Assembly: GCA_003552785.1 (NCBI GenBank)
Contig: PUOQ01000106.1
Coordinates: forward strand, 1-16,236
DNA: 16,236 nt
Direction: 5' to 3'
DNA from: Dehalococcoidia bacterium
Lineage (GTDB): Bacteria > Chloroflexota > Dehalococcoidia > Dehalococcoidales > CSSed11-197
Position numbers and translations under genes: made by a program. The notes beneath the pieces are model-generated. The model saw only the letters and a program-made list of their open reading frames with translations, was not told the origin of the DNA and did no database searches. Shown here piece after piece: positions 1 to 7,478 of the stretch (its first letter is position 1; each line of letters opens with the position of its first letter).

Positions 1-2
1 CC

Positions 3-1595
3 AGCATCGCAGAATACCTGGAAAAGAACGGTTACCGGGTAAGGATTGTCAACCTGGCCTGGCGCATGATCAGGAATGCCCGTTTTGACGCAGAGAAGTT
101 TATCAGCAAGCTAAAAGCCCCGGTTTTTGGTATTGACCTCCACTGGATGGTGCATGCCCATGGCTCTGTTGAAATAGCCCGGCTGGTTAAAAAACTGCAT
201 CCGGATTCAAGGGTCATAATGGGGGGTTTTTCTGCTTCACGCTTCTCGGGTGAACTGATAAGGTACCCCGAAGTAGATTTTGTGATGCGGGGAGATTCCA
301 CCGAAGAGCCCATGCGTCAGTTTATGAACGTGCTTGATACAGGAGAGTTTGAGAGTGTGCCCAACCTGAGCTGGAAGGATGATTCAGGCAGGGTGCATGA
401 AAACCCGTTGAGTTATGTGCCCACCGATATAAGCCATGTAATGGGCAACCATTACGGGCTAATGGTAAAACAGGTTCTTCGCTACCGTGACCTTGCCAGC
501 GTAGTGCCCTTCAAGGGCTGGTTAAAGTACCCGGTGACGGCAGTGTTTACCGGCAGGGGGTGTAAGTATAATTGCATTTTCTGCAGCGGCGCAAAAGATG
601 CAATGTCCGGGTTTGCCAACAGAACTACTCCCGCCAGGCGCACCCCGGAAGACATCTTTAAAGACATCTCAAACATCAGCCAGATAAGCCGGGGCCCCAT
701 CCTCATCGTAGGTGACATCCGTGAAGGGGGGGAGGATAGGGGAATGAAACTGCTTGACCTTATCAGCCAGAAGCGGGTAAAAAACACTTTGATGTTTGAA
801 ATGTTTAACCCGGCACCCCCTTCGTTTATCAAGCAGATGGCAAAAGCCACTCCCGGTTTTTCACTGGATATGTCTCCCGAGTCTCATGACCCCGAAGTGA
901 GACGCGTTTCCCTCGGGCGGCACTTTGAAAACCAGGACCTTGAAGATATGATTGAAGCTGCTTTGAACTACGGAGCCTCCCGTGTGGAAATATTTTTTAT
1001 GATCGGCCTTCATAAACAAACCAAAACGTCGGTCCTTGACACTGTCGACTATTGCGAGGAGCTATTGAAAAAGTTCAAGGCCGACAAAAGGCTTTTTCTT
1101 TTTATGGGGCATCAGGCACCTTTTATGGCGCCGGGGTGCCTTGCATTTGAGTACCCGGAGCGATACGGGTTTAAATTAAAATTCAAAACCCTGGAAGAGC
1201 ACCGCCAGGCGCTTACCCTCCCCAGCTGGAAGTACTCCATTAATTACGAAACACAATGGCTTTCGCAGCATGAAATAACGGAGGTTACCTATGAAGCCAT
1301 TTCACGCCTTACCCGTTTGAAGGCCAAATACGGACAGATGGATCAAAAGCTGGCCGATAACCAGATTGAGCGCATCGAAAGGGCCAAAGCTCTTGAAGAA
1401 AAACTCGACGAGCTTCTTTTCCTTGGCAAAACGGATGAAATTGCTAAACTCAAACCTGAAATGGATGAAATTAATGGATTTAAAGCTGCTGAGCGCCTGG
1501 AGCTGGAAATACCGGTTGGCCTGGTGCGGCTACGCTACTGGAATGCAGTCAAAAAGGCATTATTTGGAAAAAATAAAAACTCGTTAAATGAATAA
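3..1595 (+). CDS. B12-binding domain / radical SAM protein, 5' end missing
   Basis: The reading frame is open from the first base (first full codon at 3), and codons 3-65 read SIAEYLEKNGYRVRIVNLAW, typical of a cobalamin-binding domain, so the gene begins before the window; the ATG at 66 is internal. A Rossmann-like B12-binding region is followed by the radical SAM cluster motif CxxxCxxC (CKYNCIFC, bases 561-584), which binds a 4Fe-4S cluster that cleaves S-adenosylmethionine. The sequence resembles the uncharacterised B12-binding/radical SAM group typified by Thermoplasma Ta0216; I recall this rather than having searched it. I see no clear DxHxxG cobalamin motif in the visible part. The C-terminus (about 1300-1590) is charged and helical. 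It overlaps the prenyltransferase gene by 8 nt, implying translational coupling. Substrate and reaction are unknown; methylation or rearrangement chemistry is possible. Confidence 0.85.
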   Translation, partial: SIAEYLEKNGYRVRIVNLAWRMIRNARFDAEKFISKLKAPVFGIDLHWMVHAHGSVEIARLVKKLHPDSRVIMGGFSASRFSGELIRYPEVDFVMRGDSTEEPMRQFMNVLDTGEFESVPNLSWKDDSGRVHENPLSYVPTDISHVMGNHYGLMVKQVLRYRDLASVVPFKGWLKYPVTAVFTGRGCKYNCIFCSGAKDAMSGFANRTTPARRTPEDIFKDISNISQISRGPILIVGDIREGGEDRGMKLLDLISQKRVKNTLMFEMFNPAPPSFIKQMAKATPGFSLDMSPESHDPEVRRVSLGRHFENQDLEDMIEAALNYGASRVEIFFMIGLHKQTKTSVLDTVDYCEELLKKFKADKRLFLFMGHQAPFMAPGCLAFEYPERYGFKLKFKTLEEHRQALTLPSWKYSINYETQWLSQHEITEVTYEAISRLTRLKAKYGQMDQKLADNQIERIERAKALEEKLDELLFLGKTDEIAKLKPEMDEINGFKAAERLELEIPVGLVRLRYWNAVKKALFGKNKNSLNE

Positions 1596-2520
1596 AATAA
1601 GAAGCTGGATAGAAATACAGGAATTACCCAAGCATATTGCTGTTGTCTTCCGCATAGTTCTTGGCGGGGTACTGGCGTGGTATGTTACCGGTGATTTTGA
1701 CTGGCTGGTGTTTTTTATTACTTTGCTTTCTGTTTTTTTTATTGCCAATGGGGCTTTTATATCCAACGAGTATTTTGACTATGAAACAGATAAACTGAAC
1801 CGAACACGCCTGGGCGGCGAAAGACAGAGCGTAACAAGCACCGGAGGCACCCGTGTCCTGGTTAACGGCTTAATCCCCAAAAAGCAGGCGCTGATTGCAG
1901 CGCTGGTATTTTTTTTAATGGCGATGCCTTTGGGCCTATTACTGCAATTTGGCCTTGGCACGGGCCCGCTTACAATTCCATTTGGAGCCGCAGGCATTCT
2001 TATAGCCTGGTTCTATACGGCACCACCCGTTAAAGCTGCATACCGGGGTTTTGGCGAAATATTCATGGCAATAGCTTATATGCTTCTCATCATTATGGTT
2101 TACTATACACAAGCCGGATTCAGCTGGTTCCCTTTCATTATCGCACTGACACAGCTATTTGCCGTTCCAGCCATTAAGATTCTCCGGGCTTTTCCAGATT
2201 CCAAAGCTGATGAAGCAGCTGGTAAAAGGACTCTGGTTGTTATTTTCGGTAAAAAGGCAATGAGTTATGTATATATCATACTCATGTCGATGGCGGTAAT
2301 CCTTTTTATTCCGGCATTTGTTTTTGCCGATGTAATTTTTGCCCTCGTTACTATAGTGCCTGCGTATTTCCTTTTAAAGAGTGTTTGGGCGGTATTAAAT
2401 AAGGAGTGGCAGAATCAAGCCGGCCTTGCCCGTGCCTGCAAGCTGGGCTTTTTAGGTTTAATGTTTAGCCCTCTTATGCTCAGTCTTACCTTTATACTGG
2501 ATGGCTTTCTTGGTGGTTAA
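1588..2520 (+). CDS. UbiA-family prenyltransferase (MenA-like)
   Basis: This is an integral membrane enzyme of 310 aa, normal for UbiA enzymes, which transfer a polyprenyl chain from its diphosphate to an aromatic or glycerol-phosphate acceptor. The first Mg/diphosphate motif is NEYFDYETD (N60, D64, D68); the second is DSKAD (D204, D208). GGTRVLVNGLI (86-96) and FYTAPPVKAAYRGFGE (142-157) are close to menaquinone-type MenA proteins. About eight hydrophobic helices are visible. The family usually has ND at the start of motif 1; here it is NE, so the acceptor may not be the menaquinone precursor. The ATG overlaps the radical SAM stop and has no good Shine-Dalgarno, so translation is probably coupled. 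Alternatives are a chlorophyll-, heme- or archaeal-lipid-type prenyltransferase. The family is secure, the substrate is not. Confidence 0.85.
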   Translation: MNKIRSWIEIQELPKHIAVVFRIVLGGVLAWYVTGDFDWLVFFITLLSVFFIANGAFISNEYFDYETDKLNRTRLGGERQSVTSTGGTRVLVNGLIPKKQALIAALVFFLMAMPLGLLLQFGLGTGPLTIPFGAAGILIAWFYTAPPVKAAYRGFGEIFMAIAYMLLIIMVYYTQAGFSWFPFIIALTQLFAVPAIKILRAFPDSKADEAAGKRTLVVIFGKKAMSYVYIILMSMAVILFIPAFVFADVIFALVTIVPAYFLLKSVWAVLNKEWQNQAGLARACKLGFLGLMFSPLMLSLTFILDGFLGG

Positions 2521-2537
2521 ACCAAAAGGAGACAATC

Positions 2538-3533
2538 ATGATTAAATCAAAGCTTTTAAAAATTGTTTGCCCGGTGATGGCGCTGGCATTATGTGCCTCG
2601 GGCATGGGTTCATGCCAGCCAAACGATGACACCAAACCAGAGGTTAAAATTGTAATGGCTCCCTATTTTGGCAGCTGGTTATGCACTTACGGTGTTGCTG
2701 AAGGTATAATTACCTCCGAAGAAGTAAGTGTGGTTGTAGATCAATCACCCAGGTTTGATGACCAGATGATGGCAGGCAATTATCCCATTGGTGCCATGAA
2801 TACTGCTGCCTTTGCCATAGGCGTCGACAAGAGTACAAGGGGCATTCAAGCATTGGGGTTATACCTGGCGCATACGGGCATTGAAGAATCCCTCGGAGTC
2901 AGCCTGCTTTATTCCAGAGCCGGTAGTGATATCGAATCACCCGGTGAGCTTGCAGGCAAGAAAATCGGCGTACCGGGCCTTCAAAGCGGCATTACCACCA
3001 CTTTTCTTCAAATGCTGGAAGCCGAATACCAGATAACCGAAAGCCAGTTAACTCTAGTTGATAATAGCCCCCCACAACTTATTGAGTTCTTGAGAAGAGG
3101 TGACATCGATGCCGCCATCTTACTTGGCGACCCAGCGGTTCAAACATATTACAACCCGGAGTTTGATGTTCTCTGGAACCTGGATCATGCTTTTGAGCAA
3201 AAATACGGAACTTACAACCCTGCCTCTTTTTTGGCAGTGCAAACAGATTACATGGAAAGCAACCCGGATACCGCAAGAGCGGTATACGAATTACTGCTGG
3301 AATCAAAGGAATATGGAGAAAATAACCTGGTCGAGCTGTCTGAAAAGTATGTGGCCGAGTTTGGAGGTGATGCTGAGTTTTACCAGAATGCATACCGCAA
3401 TCATTACTCGGTTACTTTTGCCGCTGTTGAAGACGATCTGGCCGACAGCGTAATGGCAATATTTGAATTTGTTTATAATAGGGGCATAATTGATTATCTG
3501 CCGGATCCGGCGGATATGTTTGTGAAATGGTAA
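2538..3533 (+). CDS. ABC transporter substrate-binding lipoprotein, NitT/TauT (NMT1/THI5-like) type
   Basis: This 331-aa exported protein is the solute-capturing part of the importer encoded by the next two genes. Its signal peptide has Lys at 3, 5 and 8, a hydrophobic core (9-22) and Cys26 in GMGSC, a slightly non-canonical lipobox (Met at -3), so a lipid-anchored protein outside the membrane is likely. The mature part has the SBP signature of the SsuA/TauA/ThiY group: APYFGSWLCTYGVAEGII near the start, then a section like ELAGKKIGVPGLQSGITTTF and a later GDIDAAILLGDPAV. These proteins bind sulfonates, nitrate, taurine, pyrimidine precursors or riboflavin, and the sequence alone does not say which. 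The ATG follows AAAGGAGA at a good distance, 17 nt after the prenyltransferase stop. A chorismate dehydratase (MqnA), which shares the fold, is unlikely because a full transporter follows. Confidence 0.87.
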   Translation: MIKSKLLKIVCPVMALALCASGMGSCQPNDDTKPEVKIVMAPYFGSWLCTYGVAEGIITSEEVSVVVDQSPRFDDQMMAGNYPIGAMNTAAFAIGVDKSTRGIQALGLYLAHTGIEESLGVSLLYSRAGSDIESPGELAGKKIGVPGLQSGITTTFLQMLEAEYQITESQLTLVDNSPPQLIEFLRRGDIDAAILLGDPAVQTYYNPEFDVLWNLDHAFEQKYGTYNPASFLAVQTDYMESNPDTARAVYELLLESKEYGENNLVELSEKYVAEFGGDAEFYQNAYRNHYSVTFAAVEDDLADSVMAIFEFVYNRGIIDYLPDPADMFVKW

Positions 3534-4291
3534 AAAGGCTTTACCTGCCGGTTGGGGCGACATTATTCTTCTGGGCCGCATGGTGGCTTATAGCCGCTAT
3601 TTATGACTCTGTTTTGCTGCCAGGGCCTATTGATACATTTTATTCTTTTATCACTTTGATCTCCAGTTCAACAAACTGGGAGCATATTGGCATAACAGCC
3701 TATCGCGTAGTTGCAGGCACCATGCTGGGCTCAACTGTTGGTGCTATACTTGGCATAGCAACTCGTTACAATAAACTGGTGAGGGCTACAGTAGCTACGG
3801 TTATATACCCGCTTCTTCAAGCCGTACCAACCATCAGCTGGGCATTGATTTTTGTATTATGGTTTGGCCTTAGCGACATCACTCCGATTTTGACTGTAGC
3901 CGTGGTGGTGGCTCCTTTTTTTATAATCAACATATGGGAAGGCATGAAAGAACTGGACAACAACCTGGTTGAGATGGCCTCGATTTATACCCGGAATAAA
4001 AAGCGGATTCTTTTTAAAATTATCATGCCCATGCTGTATCCATATTTATTCGCTGCAACCAAAAGCTCCTTTATGATTGCATGGAAAATAATTGTGCTTG
4101 CTGAAATTTTCGGCGCCACCAGCGGTATGGGGTATATGCTTTCTATCGCTTTTGAAAGTTACCGTATCAACCAGGTATTTGGCTGGACACTGGCTTTTTC
4201 GATCATTCTTTTATTTTTCGATCACATAATATTTAATTATCTTGACAGGAAATACGTAAGAAAATGGAAACCCAAAGAAATCAAGTCCTGA
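3527..4291 (+). CDS. ABC transporter permease, NitT/TauT type
   Basis: This 254-aa inner membrane protein with about six hydrophobic helices forms the import channel. The BPD-type coupling loop (EAA-like motif) is at about 149-169, reading EMASIYTRNKKRILFKIIMP, and docks onto the ATPase. The early segment YDSVLLPGPIDTFYSF matches the SsuC/TauC pattern of LPxP followed by helices. The gene overlaps the binding-protein stop by 7 nt and the ATPase start by 28 nt, so the three parts of the transporter are translationally linked. The length is typical of the family. Substrate is undetermined. Confidence 0.92.
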   Translation: MVKRLYLPVGATLFFWAAWWLIAAIYDSVLLPGPIDTFYSFITLISSSTNWEHIGITAYRVVAGTMLGSTVGAILGIATRYNKLVRATVATVIYPLLQAVPTISWALIFVLWFGLSDITPILTVAVVVAPFFIINIWEGMKELDNNLVEMASIYTRNKKRILFKIIMPMLYPYLFAATKSSFMIAWKIIVLAEIFGATSGMGYMLSIAFESYRINQVFGWTLAFSIILLFFDHIIFNYLDRKYVRKWKPKEIKS

Positions 4292-5019
4292 AAATAGAAG
4301 ATTTATCATTCAATTTTGGGAAGCTGGAAGTATTAAAAAACATAAGCTTCACGGTATTTCTGGGGGAGCTGGTTTGTATACTGGGGCCTTCCGGCTGTGG
4401 TAAAACTACGCTGCTTCGCACACTTGCCGGTCTTGTAGACGCAAGTTCCGGGCGGATGGTTTTTGGGGAAAAGCAATCTTTTAATAATACAGGCCGAATA
4501 GATGAAATCGCCATCGTTTTCCAGGAACCGCGATTACTGCCCTGGAGAACCTCGCGCGATAATTTAAAACTTCCCTTCGAGCTTAATAAGAACCATTTAG
4601 ACAAAGAAGATGAGCGCATGATCGACTCCACCCTGGCGCTGGTTGGCCTATCAGATTTCGCCTGCTCTTACCCCCACGAGTTGAGTGGGGGTATGCGTCA
4701 AAGGGTTTCTCTTGCCCGGGCGCTGGTAACCAATCCACGTATACTTTTTATGGATGAACCTTTAACCGGTCTTGACGTTCATACCCGGGAAGAACTGCAG
4801 CTTGAGATAATCCGGATCTGGAACACAAAAAGAATCAGCCTTATATGGGTCACACATGATCCAGGTGAAGCCATTTTTATGGCAGACAGGATAATTGTAT
4901 TATCCAACCGGCCTACCGTTGTCAAGAAGATTATCAACGTGGGCCATGGCCGTCCCCGTAATCGAAACAGTAACGAGATGATGGTTTTAGAACAACAAAT
5001 TAGGAGCCTTTTACATTAA
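4264..5019 (+). CDS. ABC transporter ATP-binding protein, NitT/TauT type
   Basis: This 251-aa cytoplasmic ATPase powers the importer. All nucleotide-binding elements are present: Walker A GPSGCGKT (41-48), Q-loop Gln87 in FQEPRLLPW, ABC signature LSGGMRQR (140-147), Walker B ILFMDEP (160-166) and H-loop His198 in VTHD. The LLPW after the Q-loop is characteristic of the SsuB/TauB/ThiZ group. The ATG at 4264 lies inside the permease gene, 28 nt before its end; no strong ribosome binding site is visible, so reinitiation is likely. It is the last gene of the operon; a weak A/T hairpin follows. Confidence 0.93.
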   Translation: METQRNQVLKIEDLSFNFGKLEVLKNISFTVFLGELVCILGPSGCGKTTLLRTLAGLVDASSGRMVFGEKQSFNNTGRIDEIAIVFQEPRLLPWRTSRDNLKLPFELNKNHLDKEDERMIDSTLALVGLSDFACSYPHELSGGMRQRVSLARALVTNPRILFMDEPLTGLDVHTREELQLEIIRIWNTKRISLIWVTHDPGEAIFMADRIIVLSNRPTVVKKIINVGHGRPRNRNSNEMMVLEQQIRSLLH

Positions 5020-5021
5020 TA

Positions 5022-5046
5022 ATTATTTTCAATTTGAAATAATTTT
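5022..5046 (+). terminator. weak A/T-rich hairpin after the ABC operon
   Basis: ATTATTT (5022-5028) can pair with AAATAAT (5037-5043), extended inward by one T-G pair, and is followed by TTT. The stem has almost no G/C pairs, so it would be a poor rho-independent terminator; read-through into the downstream gene is possible. I saw no stronger terminator between 5019 and 5247. Confidence 0.3.
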
Positions 5047-5057
5047 GAAAATAGCTA

Positions 5058-5086
5058 TTCTATTTGCCCGTTTTATAAGCTATAAT
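5058..5086 (+). promoter_or_regulatory. possible promoter for the alanine-rich coiled-coil gene
   Basis: A perfect -10 hexamer TATAAT sits at 5081-5086. The sequence 17 nt upstream (TTCTAT) matches the -35 consensus in only two positions, and no extended -10 TG is present. It would give a leader of about 155 nt before the ATG at 5247. An alternative weak pair is TTGAAA (5034-5039) with TATTCT (5056-5061). The promoter may need an activator or be wrong. Confidence 0.35.
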
Positions 5087-5230
5087 TGAAAAGTAGAAAG
5101 TGTTTATTCAGGGTTTGATTTACCGTTTATAAATGATGATCTCCGGTGTAAATACCGAGCTTATTCATGCCACAATATTACAAATAACGGAATAAAATAA
5201 ATCAAACGGGCAATGATGCACATCTGCCCG
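5064..5230 (+). repeat. long-range 10-bp inverted repeat with a competing third arm
   Basis: TTGCCCGTTT (5064-5073) is the perfect reverse complement of AAACGGGCAA (5204-5213). The second arm can instead pair with TGCCCG (5225-5230) as a 6-bp local hairpin ending just before the GAAAGGGA ribosome binding site of the coiled-coil gene. A smaller hairpin, CGGT/ACCG with a 6-nt loop, lies near 5145-5158. The rest of this 227-nt gap is A/T-rich without other visible features. The two arms might be paired operator sites or alternative RNA structures; function is not shown. Confidence 0.4.
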
Positions 5231-5246
5231 GAAAGGGATCGTTGCA

Positions 5247-7109
5247 ATGGCAGAAAAAGAAGGAAAACAGCCACCATCTGAAACCCCCAAGATTCTTACC
5301 AAGCCTTTACCCAGAATCCTTGATGAAATGGAAGACAATATAAGAGCTGCAGCCGAAGCAGCTTTGAGAGCTGAAGCAGCCGCTGGGGAGGCTCATTCTG
5401 CTTCAGAAGTGGCTACCACCGCTTCTGGCGAAGCAGCCAAGCGGGCAGATGAAGCCCGCCTCGCTGGCGAGAAAGCAGCCGAAGTCGCCCAAAAAGCAGC
5501 AGAGGAAGCAGTAAACAAATCCGAGGCAACCACCCAAAAAGCAATCGACGCTGCGGGTGTGGCTACCAGTAAAGCTGAAGCAGCTGAAAAAGAAACCAGG
5601 CGGGCTGTCGAAGAATTCCGGCAAAATGCTGCTGAGGCCGCACAAAAAGCCCAGGAAGCCAGCGAAAAAGCCCAGCAATCTGCCAGGCAGGCAATAGATA
5701 AAGCCAATGAAGTCGATGAAGCCGTTAGAAAAGCCATGGATATTGCTGTTAAGTCCGCCCAGGATGCTGCAAATAAAGCTTCTTCTGAAGCAGATGAGGC
5801 TATAAGGGCAGCCCAGGAAGCCGCTGAAGAAGCAAGGTGTATTTCTTCTGAAGCTGCCGCACGTGCTGAAGAAGCGGGAGCCAAAGCTAAAGAGGCTGCC
5901 GATAAAGCCAATCAAGCTGCTGAAGAAGCAGCCACCAGGGCGGAAGAGGCGGCAGCACGGGCTGAAGATACTGCTATGAATGCCAAATATGCTGCCGAAG
6001 AAGCTACGCACCGGGCTGAGCAGGTTGAGCTTGCAGCTAAAGAGGCTGCCATTCGCTCACAAACAGCAGCCGAAGAAGCAGCTACCAGAGCTCAAAATAT
6101 GGCAACGGAAGCACGGGATGCAGTCCTGGCATCAATCGAAAAAGCTTTACTCGCAGGCAAAAAAGCAGATGAAACTGCCGGAGCTTCAAAGGAGGCTATA
6201 TCTGCTCTTTCAAAATCTGCCACCCTCGAAAATGCTAAAGAGGCAGAATCTGCCGGCCATCTTGCAAAAAGAGCAGCTGCAACTGCCTTTCAGGCAGCTG
6301 AAGATGTTCGGCGCAAATCAGATCTAGCCGATATTGCCGGAGATGAGGCTTTTGTTGCTGCAGCTAATGTTTCCGGCGAAATGGCTGAAAGTACTGAAGA
6401 CGCGGGCAACGCGGCAAAAAAGGCGGCCGGTGATGGCTATAAAGCCGCCAGTGACTTAACCACGAAAGCTGAGAGGGCCGATATTGCCGGGGATGAGGCT
6501 GTTGAAGCTGCAGCAAGAGTTCTTCACCAGCTTGTTAATCGTGCTGAAGAGCTTGCCAGGCTATCCAAGGAAGCATCTGATACTGCCACCATGGCTGCAG
6601 ATGCCGCCCGTAAGGCAGCGGACCAGGCAGCTAAAACCATGAGTGAGGAAGCAAAACATGGAATACAGGAGGCAAAAACAATTGCCGAAGAATCCGCCAA
6701 ACGCGCAGAGCAGGTAGCCAAAACAGCAGAACAATCTTCCCGCGAAGCTAAAGAGGCCGCCGAGGCTGCTACCAAAGCATCAAAAGAGGCAGCATCCAAA
6801 GCAACCAGCGAAGCTGAAGAAGCTGCCAAAAATGCCCGCGAAGTTGCTATTTCGGCACAAAAAGCTTCAGAAGAAGCAGCAAAAAGGGCAAGTGAAGCAA
6901 GCACCAGGGCCAGCGAGACAGCTGAGAAGCTTGCTGCTGAAGCTGCGATGAAAGCAGAGGAAGCAATGAAAAAAGCAGAGGAAGCAATGATAAGCAGCAT
7001 CGTGAAAAAGGTGCTTTCGTCCCGCGAGATGACTTACGTTATTGTACTGACTTTACTGGCAGCAATTGTTGCCGCCGTCTCAATAAGCCTTGGGTTGAGT
7101 GCACTTTAA
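5247..7109 (+). CDS. alanine-rich coiled-coil protein with C-terminal membrane anchor
   Basis: This 620-aa protein is not assignable to a family I know. After a short Pro-containing N-terminus (1-25), residues of about 28-590 are nearly all Ala, Glu, Lys, Arg, Ser and Thr in patterns such as EEAATRAEEAAARAED, with well over a third Ala in sampled stretches. Seven-residue spacing of Ala is visible in places, so a long helical rod or Alacoil-like coiled coil is expected. Residues 336-385 and 386-435 form a tandem repeat. The last 25 residues are a hydrophobic helix ending at the C-terminus, so the protein is probably tail-anchored with the rod in the cytoplasm; there is no signal peptide. The start follows GAAAGGGA at a workable distance. 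It could be a scaffold, a cell-shape or envelope spacer, or a stress (LEA/TolA-like) protein; similarity to those may reflect composition alone. Confidence 0.8.
   Translation: MAEKEGKQPPSETPKILTKPLPRILDEMEDNIRAAAEAALRAEAAAGEAHSASEVATTASGEAAKRADEARLAGEKAAEVAQKAAEEAVNKSEATTQKAIDAAGVATSKAEAAEKETRRAVEEFRQNAAEAAQKAQEASEKAQQSARQAIDKANEVDEAVRKAMDIAVKSAQDAANKASSEADEAIRAAQEAAEEARCISSEAAARAEEAGAKAKEAADKANQAAEEAATRAEEAAARAEDTAMNAKYAAEEATHRAEQVELAAKEAAIRSQTAAEEAATRAQNMATEARDAVLASIEKALLAGKKADETAGASKEAISALSKSATLENAKEAESAGHLAKRAAATAFQAAEDVRRKSDLADIAGDEAFVAAANVSGEMAESTEDAGNAAKKAAGDGYKAASDLTTKAERADIAGDEAVEAAARVLHQLVNRAEELARLSKEASDTATMAADAARKAADQAAKTMSEEAKHGIQEAKTIAEESAKRAEQVAKTAEQSSREAKEAAEAATKASKEAASKATSEAEEAAKNAREVAISAQKASEEAAKRASEASTRASETAEKLAAEAAMKAEEAMKKAEEAMISSIVKKVLSSREMTYVIVLTLLAAIVAAVSISLGLSAL
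6252..6551 (+). repeat. tandem 50-residue repeat in the coiled-coil gene
   Basis: Two consecutive 150-nt units encode residues 336-385 and 386-435. Aligned without gaps they share 23 of 50 residues by my count, including the core ADIAGDEA followed by AAA and V. At DNA level the core GCCGATATTGCCGG(A/G)GATGAGGCT (starts 6327 and 6477) differs at one base, suggesting a fairly recent duplication or conversion. The Gly in the core breaks the surrounding Ala-helix pattern. Confidence 0.75.
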
Positions 7110-7140
7110 ATTTTTATTTCAGGGTGACAATAGATTTTTT

Positions 7141-7380
7141 ATGATAGTTTTTGGGATTATCGGCATGGTTGTTGGAATCATTTGCCTGCCACTGGTCGGT
7201 ATAGCTTTTTTGCCATTGCTTGGTTGGGCCAACTGGATAATCATTCCTTTTGCCGTTTTAGGATTGGTGCTCGGAATACTGGGAATTCGCAGCACACCGG
7301 GGATTATTGCTATTTCTTTATGCAGTGCTGCCATAGTAATCGGAATATTCCGGTTAACCCTGGGTGGTGGAATTATTTAA
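7141..7380 (+). CDS. small hypothetical integral membrane protein
   Basis: The peptide is 79 aa if started at ATG 7141, and almost wholly hydrophobic: three segments at about 2-28, 31-49 and 53-76, with a short RSTP turn near 50-53 and many Gly. I do not recognise the family. A GTG at 7099, overlapping the end of the coiled-coil gene, would add 14 residues; I prefer 7141 because the hydrophobic region begins there and AGGGTG lies upstream at 7121-7126, although the spacing is longer than ideal. It follows the membrane-anchored coiled-coil gene by only 31 nt, so the two are probably co-transcribed and may form a membrane complex (inference). Confidence 0.6.
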   Translation: MIVFGIIGMVVGIICLPLVGIAFLPLLGWANWIIIPFAVLGLVLGILGIRSTPGIIAISLCSAAIVIGIFRLTLGGGII

Positions 7381-7436
7381 CTTCTGGTAAAAATATCTCA
7401 ATCACTGGTTTTAAAACAATTGAATGGCCAGCGTTG

Positions 7437-7474
7437 ATTATTGCAGCATATCAGCAGGTTTATTATGCAATAAT
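7437..7474. repeat. inverted repeat between convergent genes
   Basis: ATTATTGCA (7437-7445) and TGCAATAAT (7466-7474) form a 9-bp stem with a 20-nt interior. It lies between the ends of the small membrane gene (+) and the GreA fusion gene (-), where a bidirectional terminator would be expected, but no clear T-run follows on either strand. It is a weak terminator candidate only. Confidence 0.4.
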
Positions 7475-7478
7475 TACG

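Noticed and set aside
2538..3533. Binding protein as a menaquinone-pathway enzyme (MqnA-like)
   Set aside because: The fold is shared, but a lipoprotein signal and an adjacent permease and ATPase point to transport.
5393..7000. Long minus-strand frames opposite the coiled-coil gene (5393-5911, 5403-6011, 6524-7000)
   Set aside because: They are Ala/Ser- or Phe/Gly-rich mirrors of repetitive GCN/GAR codons, overlap one another in different frames and lack ribosome binding sites.
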